NCBI GenBank assembly: GCA_964482325.1 | Contig: CAYZXD010000003.1 | Span: forward strand, 41,688 to 105,687 | Length of the DNA stretch: 64,000 bases | Source: CAYZJV01 sp964482325 | GTDB lineage: Bacteria; Spirochaetota; Spirochaetia; Sphaerochaetales; Sphaerochaetaceae | Reading direction: 5' to 3' | In this document: positions 59,735 to 64,000 of the stretch, piece after piece | Layout of the letters: each line of letters begins with the position of its first letter | Numbering within the stretch: the first letter of the stretch is position 1 | Program-made: the position numbers and the translations under genes | Notes under the pieces: generated by a model | The model's input: the letters and a program-made list of their open reading frames with translations, nothing else | Databases searched by the model: none | What the model was told of the DNA's origin: nothing

Positions 59735-61483
59735 ATGGCACATAAAGAAGCTGTAGATGGAAAATTGGAACGGATACGGCACTCATTTTCTCACGTGATG
59801 GCAGAGGCGGTACTGCAAATGTTCCCTCAGGCCCAGATTGCAATCGGTCCTGCGATTGATCATGGATTTTATTATGATTTTGAGCTTCCCCGTGCTCTGA
59901 ATGAAGACGATTTGAGTGAAATCACTGATCGGATGAAGCAGATCATCAAAGATGACAAGGAGTTCAAGCGGATTGTGGTCTCTCGCGATGAGGCAAAGAG
60001 TATGTTTGCCGATCAGGTCTATAAACAGGAACTCATCGATGCAATCCCTGCTGATCAGGAGGTCTCGTTATATAATCAGGGAGGGTTCACTGATCTCTGT
60101 AGAGGTCCGCATGTTGATTCCACCCGGGAACTGAATCCTGAAGCTTTCAAGTTGTTGAACATTGCAGGAGCATACTGGCGTGGCAAAGAGACCAATCCTA
60201 TGCTCACCCGTATTTATGCAACGGCATGGAGTAATCCGAAAGAATTACGCCTCTATCTGAAGAAGCTTGAAGAGATTGAGAAGCGGGATCACCGTCGTTT
60301 AGGTAAAGAACTTGACCTGTTCAGTTTTCACGAAGAGGCTGGCCCTGGTCTTGTGTACTGGCATCCACGTGGAGCGCGTATCCGGATGGCTATTGAAGAT
60401 TTCTGGAAGCAGCAGCACTATGCCAATGGATATGAGATGGTGTATACACCGCATGTCGGAAAATCCTGGTTGTGGGAAACTTCCGGGCATCTTGGGTTCT
60501 ACAAGGAGAGTATGTACTCTTCCATGGAGATGGATAACGCAGAGTATTATGCGAAACCCATGAACTGTCCCTTCCATATTATGATTTATAAGAACTCTAA
60601 GCATTCGTATCGTGAATTACCGTTTAGATGGGCAGAACTAGGTACGGTGTATCGGTATGAAAAGGCGGGAGCGCTGCATGGGCTGCTGCGAGTCCGTGGA
60701 TTCACCCAGGATGATGCCCATATTTTCTGTACTCCTGATCAGATGGCCGGTGAAATTCGTGAAGTGTTACGATTTTCTCTTTTCATGCTGAGATCTTTCG
60801 GTTTTGAAGAGATTGAAGCCTATCTTTCCACACGGCCTGAAAAGAGCGTCGGTGAGCCGGAACGGTGGGATGCTGCGACAGAATCACTGCGGAAGGCAAT
60901 TGAGGCGGAAGGCCTTGATTATGCATTGGATGAAGGAGGGGGTGCTTTCTACGGTCCGAAGATTGATCTTAAAATTAAGGATGCAATCGGGCGGGAATGG
61001 CAGCTTTCCACGATCCAGTTTGATTTCAATGAACCTGAACGATTCAATATGACGTTTGTGGATTCTGATGGTGTTGAGAAACGGCCGTACATGATCCACC
61101 GGGCGCTTCTTGGTTCTATTGAACGATTTTTCGGGGTCTTGCTGGAGCACTTTGCCGGAGCCTTCCCGTTGTGGCTTTCTCCTGAACAGATCTGTGTCAT
61201 TCCGGTTTCCGAGGCCTTCAATGCCTATGCTCGGGAAGTGACCGATTATCTGAAGCAATCAGGGTTGCGTGTATCTCTTGACGATAGTACCGATCGGATG
61301 AATGCAAAAATTCGTAATGCGCAGAATCGAAAGGTTCCCCATATGCTGATACTTGGTGAACGAGAGCACGAGGGACGTGCCGTCTCGGTCCGATATCGTG
61401 ATGGGAAGCAGGAAAATGGAATAGAGCTTTCTGCATATGCTGCTCTGGTACGCCAGCGCATAGATAATAAGACATCATTCTAG
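59735..61483 (+). CDS. thrS: Threonyl-tRNA synthetase lacking the TGS domain
   Basis: A 582-residue class II synthetase that charges tRNA-Thr. The editing domain starts almost at the N-terminus (RHSFSHVMAEAVLQMFPQAQIAIGP, DHGFYYDF); the usual 60-residue TGS domain before it is absent. The catalytic core has KPMNCPFHIMIYK, RWAELGTVYRYEKAGALHGLLRVRGFTQDDAHIFC, and GGGAFYGPKID. The anticodon-binding domain is C-terminal (CVIPVSEAF...). AGAGGAG precedes the ATG. Expression is set by the T-box leader. Confidence 0.95.
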   Translation: MAHKEAVDGKLERIRHSFSHVMAEAVLQMFPQAQIAIGPAIDHGFYYDFELPRALNEDDLSEITDRMKQIIKDDKEFKRIVVSRDEAKSMFADQVYKQELIDAIPADQEVSLYNQGGFTDLCRGPHVDSTRELNPEAFKLLNIAGAYWRGKETNPMLTRIYATAWSNPKELRLYLKKLEEIEKRDHRRLGKELDLFSFHEEAGPGLVYWHPRGARIRMAIEDFWKQQHYANGYEMVYTPHVGKSWLWETSGHLGFYKESMYSSMEMDNAEYYAKPMNCPFHIMIYKNSKHSYRELPFRWAELGTVYRYEKAGALHGLLRVRGFTQDDAHIFCTPDQMAGEIREVLRFSLFMLRSFGFEEIEAYLSTRPEKSVGEPERWDAATESLRKAIEAEGLDYALDEGGGAFYGPKIDLKIKDAIGREWQLSTIQFDFNEPERFNMTFVDSDGVEKRPYMIHRALLGSIERFFGVLLEHFAGAFPLWLSPEQICVIPVSEAFNAYAREVTDYLKQSGLRVSLDDSTDRMNAKIRNAQNRKVPHMLILGEREHEGRAVSVRYRDGKQENGIELSAYAALVRQRIDNKTSF

Positions 61484-61492
61484 GGGGAGCGT

Positions 61493-63007
61493 ATGAATCA
61501 GCAGGAAGCGATACGCTCTCTTGAAGCGATCGATCGGGAATATGTGTTGCTTTCCCATATCAGCGGCGTGTTGGTGTGGGATCAGGAGCAGGTTCCACCT
61601 GCGGGCGCTGAAGAACGGGCAACACAACTCGGATTACTCGACCGAAAGATGTATGAGCTCACTGCCAGTGATACGGTAGGTGAGATTCTTGATGCACTTG
61701 GGGCTTCCGATGTAGCAGAGGCAGGAGATCCCTCCCTTGATGAACGAACGGGTGCCCTGGTGCGACATTACTGGGAAAATTGGAACCGGCAGCGCAAACT
61801 TGATGCCGACTTCGTGCAACAGTTTTCCGAATTGACCGGTAGAGCTCATCAGATATGGGCACAGGCACGACAGGATGATGATTTTTCTCTGTATGAACCG
61901 ACACTGTCCGAAATCATCGAACTGGTCCGACAGAAGGCACAGCGGTTTGGGTATACGGATGACCCGTACGATCCACTGCTTAATGTATTTGAACCGGGAA
62001 CGACTACTGCTGAGGTTTCACAGGTTTTCTCGGCTATGCAGAAGGATATTCTTGAAGTACTCGAATATGTGCGTGAAGAACATGCAGCGATTGATGATTC
62101 CTTCCTCTCTCAGAGTTTCCCTCAGGATAAACAGGCTGCATTTGCCCATGATATCCTCGATGCCATGGGGTATGACTGGAATCGGGGTGTCAGCGGAATT
62201 GCCACCCACCCCTACAGTATCAGCCTTGGTTCTGATGATATTCGGATAACTACCCGGTATACGGAACCGCAGGTTACCAGTCCTTTGTTCTCTTCAATTC
62301 ATGAGGCAGGGCATGCTCTGTATGAGATGGGAGCATCAAATGCACGTACGCGGGGAACGAGCCTGGCAAATGGAGCTTCCCTTGCCTTCCATGAAAGTCA
62401 GAGCAGACTATGGGAGAATATGGTGGGCAGAAGTAAAGCGTTCTGGTCACGATTCTATCCCCGATTGCAGCATCTTTTTCCCTTACAGCTTGACAAAGTC
62501 GATACTGAACAGTTTTATCGTGCGGTAAATCGCGTCAAACCTTCCTGCATCCGCGTGGATGCCGATGAAGTGACCTATGGATTGCATATCATCCTTCGAT
62601 TCAATCTCGAACGACAACTGCTTACTGGACAGCTGGAAGTCTCCGATCTTCCTGATGCGTGGAATACGGCAATGGAGGTTCTGCTCGGCATTCGTCCCGA
62701 AAGTGACCGAACGGGGGTTCTTCAGGATATCCATTGGTCAATGGGTGAGTTGGGCTATTTCCCGACCTATGCTCTGGGGAATCTCTATGGTGCTCAGATT
62801 CTTGATACCATGCAGCAGGACCTGCCGGTGGATGAAGTTATCGGATCGGGAGATTTTTCTCCGATTCGTCAGTGGCTTACCGATCATATTCTTCAACACG
62901 GAGCAATCTATCGACCAAAAGATCTCTTGATAAAGGTCAGTGGTCATGCGTTGGATGCCCGACACTTCAGGGATTATCTGCAGAGAAAATATATAGGGGA
63001 GAATTAA
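61493..63007 (+). CDS. Carboxypeptidase Taq (M32) metallopeptidase
   Basis: A 504-residue cytoplasmic zinc carboxypeptidase. The zinc motif is SIHEAGHALYEMG (HEAGH near residue 270). Further M32 marks are HPYSISLGSDDIRITTRY just upstream, FHESQSRLWENMVGRS downstream, and RVDADEVTYGLHIILRF. It removes single residues from peptide C-termini. GGGGAG precedes the ATG. It starts 9 bases after thrS and ends 1 base before pgsA. Confidence 0.95.
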   Translation: MNQQEAIRSLEAIDREYVLLSHISGVLVWDQEQVPPAGAEERATQLGLLDRKMYELTASDTVGEILDALGASDVAEAGDPSLDERTGALVRHYWENWNRQRKLDADFVQQFSELTGRAHQIWAQARQDDDFSLYEPTLSEIIELVRQKAQRFGYTDDPYDPLLNVFEPGTTTAEVSQVFSAMQKDILEVLEYVREEHAAIDDSFLSQSFPQDKQAAFAHDILDAMGYDWNRGVSGIATHPYSISLGSDDIRITTRYTEPQVTSPLFSSIHEAGHALYEMGASNARTRGTSLANGASLAFHESQSRLWENMVGRSKAFWSRFYPRLQHLFPLQLDKVDTEQFYRAVNRVKPSCIRVDADEVTYGLHIILRFNLERQLLTGQLEVSDLPDAWNTAMEVLLGIRPESDRTGVLQDIHWSMGELGYFPTYALGNLYGAQILDTMQQDLPVDEVIGSGDFSPIRQWLTDHILQHGAIYRPKDLLIKVSGHALDARHFRDYLQRKYIGEN

Positions 63008-63008
63008 T

Positions 63009-63605
63009 ATGAATGTACCGAACAAACTTACGATATCACGATTGGTGATGGCTCCGCTTTTCTTTGTGGTCTTTTTTCTGCCTGAGTGGTTTGGCCCATC
63101 GTTACGAACTGTCTCGGTAATTCTGATACTCGTGCTTTACGTGCTTACCGAACTTTCCGATCTGCTTGACGGTGTGATTGCCAGAAAGCACAATTTAGTG
63201 ACCGATCTCGGGAAGGTTATGGACCCATTTGCCGACACCTTAAGCCGACTGACCTATTTCATCTGTTTCATCGGGGTTGGGATCATGCCGGTGTGGGCTT
63301 TTGCGCTTATTATGTGGCGTGAATTCTCCATTGTGTTTCTCCGTATGCTGATGATGGGTACAGGGACTGCAGTGGCTGCAAATATCTGGGGGAAGAGCAA
63401 GGCTGTGATGTATGCAGTCTCCGGCATTGCAGGGATTGCCTATGTAGCTGCCATGCGATTATCCGATTCTACCGACTGGATGATCTGGGCTGAGCCGATA
63501 TTGTACGTCTTTTTTGCTCTTGCAGCCCTCGCTTCGGTCGCTTCCTTTGGTACCTATATTGCTGCGGTTTTCCGTGCGGGGTCCTTATCACATCTAAGCC
63601 GGTAA
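63009..63605 (+). CDS. pgsA: CDP-alcohol phosphatidyltransferase, probably PgsA
   Basis: A 198-residue membrane enzyme of the CDP-alcohol phosphatidyltransferase family, most like phosphatidylglycerophosphate synthase. The catalytic motif D-G-x2-A-R-x8-G-x3-D-x3-D is complete in LLDGVIARKHNLVTDLGKVM plus DPFAD. The N-terminal PNKLTISRLVMAPLFFVVF is typical of PgsA. AGGGGAG precedes the ATG. Substrate specificity (glycerol 3-phosphate) is inferred from the family. Last gene of the thrS-M32-pgsA run. Confidence 0.85.
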   Translation: MNVPNKLTISRLVMAPLFFVVFFLPEWFGPSLRTVSVILILVLYVLTELSDLLDGVIARKHNLVTDLGKVMDPFADTLSRLTYFICFIGVGIMPVWAFALIMWREFSIVFLRMLMMGTGTAVAANIWGKSKAVMYAVSGIAGIAYVAAMRLSDSTDWMIWAEPILYVFFALAALASVASFGTYIAAVFRAGSLSHLSR

Positions 63606-63616
63606 GCATGATTTGA

Positions 63617-63654
63617 GGGTTTTTGCAAGTTTTTTCTTAAATCTGTAAAAACCC
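63617..63654 (+). terminator. Hairpin after pgsA
   Basis: GGGTTTTTGCA (63617-63627) pairs with TGTAAAAACCC (63644-63654), 11 bp with one G-U, 12 bases after the stop. No T-run follows the 3' arm, so termination strength is doubtful. Confidence 0.5.
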
Positions 63655-63665
63655 CCTAGACGGAT

Positions 63666-63727
63666 TTCCAGAAAACAGGTAGTATCCCCCTCGTTGCTCA
63701 GGCGAAACATCAACCGGTTTTCTGGAA
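63666..63727. repeat. 11-bp inverted repeat upstream of the rRNA-type promoter
   Basis: TTCCAGAAAAC (63666-63676) is exactly repeated in inverted form at 63717-63727, with 40 bases between. Possible protein-binding pair or RNA hairpin; no known site matches. Confidence 0.5.
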
Positions 63728-63774
63728 GATGACGTCGGAAACAGACAAAAATCGGAAATACTGGAACGTGAGAC

Positions 63775-63804
63775 TTGACACTACGATTTGAAATCTGTTA
63801 TAAC
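63775..63804 (+). promoter_or_regulatory. Strong promoter, probably of an rRNA operon
   Basis: TTGACA (63775-63780, perfect), 18-base spacer, TATAAC (63799-63804, 5 of 6). Transcription would begin near 63811 at the foot of a strong hairpin. Confidence 0.75.
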
Positions 63805-63810
63805 GTTCGA

Positions 63811-64000
63811 GCGCTCCAAGGAGAACTCCTTGGAACGCGAGCCTGAGTGCTTGGTTTTTTGACAGAGATATGAGAGAAGAGAAGGAAGGATATGCGTGAA
63901 GACGATTACCGTTAGGTTGTTGGTCTGAACGCAGAGCAACGAAAGTTGTTCAGGAAGTGTAAGGGCTTCCAAGTCAATTCACGAACGAAAGTGAAAGCTA
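63811..64000 (+). other. Structured leader, probably of a 16S rRNA operon beyond the window
   Basis: No plausible coding sequence. A 9-bp hairpin (63815-63823 with 63826-63834) opens the transcript. A boxA-like GGTTTTTTGACAG (about 63854-63866) follows, then GAGCAAC-GAAA-GTTGTTC and TTCAC/GTGAA stem-loops near the end. This order (strong promoter, boxA, processing stems) is that of rRNA operons. The 16S 5' end itself is not reached, so the identification is inference. Confidence 0.6.

Noticed and set aside
1..64000. CRISPR arrays, insertion sequences, prophage genes
   Set aside because: No tandem spaced repeats, transposase, integrase or phage structural gene was seen on either strand.

Overview
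The window looks like chromosomal DNA from an anaerobic, fermentative bacterium, most likely a free-living spirochaete of the Sphaerochaeta type. This is an inference from gene content, not proof. The gene set includes NADP-type glutamate dehydrogenase, B12-dependent ribonucleotide reductase, one-polypeptide pyruvate:ferredoxin oxidoreductase, rubredoxin, [FeFe] hydrogenases next to rex, a long atypical phosphofructokinase, and tripartite tricarboxylate transport. No cytochrome or respiratory-chain gene is seen. Coding density is high, many starts overlap the preceding stop, and there is no IS element, phage, CRISPR array or tRNA gene. A T-box leader on thrS is unusual for a spirochaete and points to gene exchange with Firmicutes-like bacteria.

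Layout. 1-8.7 kb: 3' end of gdhA with a terminator, nrdJ behind NrdR-type boxes, an MFS exporter, and nifJ behind a good promoter. 8.8-13 kb: nitroreductase, MFS transporter, rubredoxin, a WYL-type regulator divergent from slyX. 12.5-23.5 kb, minus strand: a run of large-subunit/FeS/FAD molybdenum-hydroxylase-like genes, then dnaE, a YggT protein, recG, rsmD and an acyl-ACP thioesterase. 23.6-28.7 kb: ligA, an aminotransferase, a ModE-like HTH protein and phosphofructokinase, all overlapping. 28.7-31.4 kb: a gap with a candidate small RNA, then pgi and argR on the minus strand. 31.4-33.8 kb: lemA and a DUF2207 protein. 33.8-38.9 kb: a LacI regulator with a near-textbook promoter and palindromic operator, a metallo-beta-lactamase-fold enzyme and tctC-tctB-tctA. 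39-43 kb: an RNA-binding protein, then a polyprenol kinase-like gene, a DUF92 gene, glycerate kinase and a PfkB kinase. 43-45.6 kb, minus strand: TlpA, a 54-residue CXXC protein, a NapH-like ferredoxin, and an EamA permease. 45.8-51.2 kb: groEL, yajC-secD-secF. 51.3-53.6 kb: ispH, a HAD phosphatase, rex. 53.7-59.3 kb: a hydrogenase cluster ending in msrC. 59.3-63.6 kb: T-box, thrS, M32 carboxypeptidase, pgsA. 63.6-64 kb: what looks like the promoter and leader of an rRNA operon that would start just past the window.

How it fits together. Pyruvate oxidised by NifJ gives reduced ferredoxin. The hydrogenase cluster can dispose of those electrons as H2, and its sensory-type H-cluster protein plus SpoIIE phosphatase suggest that H2 or redox state is also sensed. 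Rex, encoded just upstream, senses NADH/NAD+. Phosphofructokinase and glucose-6-phosphate isomerase supply glycolysis.

The most interesting items are: (1) a molybdenum-hydroxylase-like operon whose large subunit has lost recognisable cofactor and catalytic motifs; (2) a candidate trans-acting small RNA with two identical anti-Shine-Dalgarno elements; (3) the two-H-cluster hydrogenase operon, probably leaderless; (4) an overlapping pair resembling plant VTE5/VTE6 prenol kinases; (5) the TlpA/CXXC/NapH-like module with a small gene that is easily missed.
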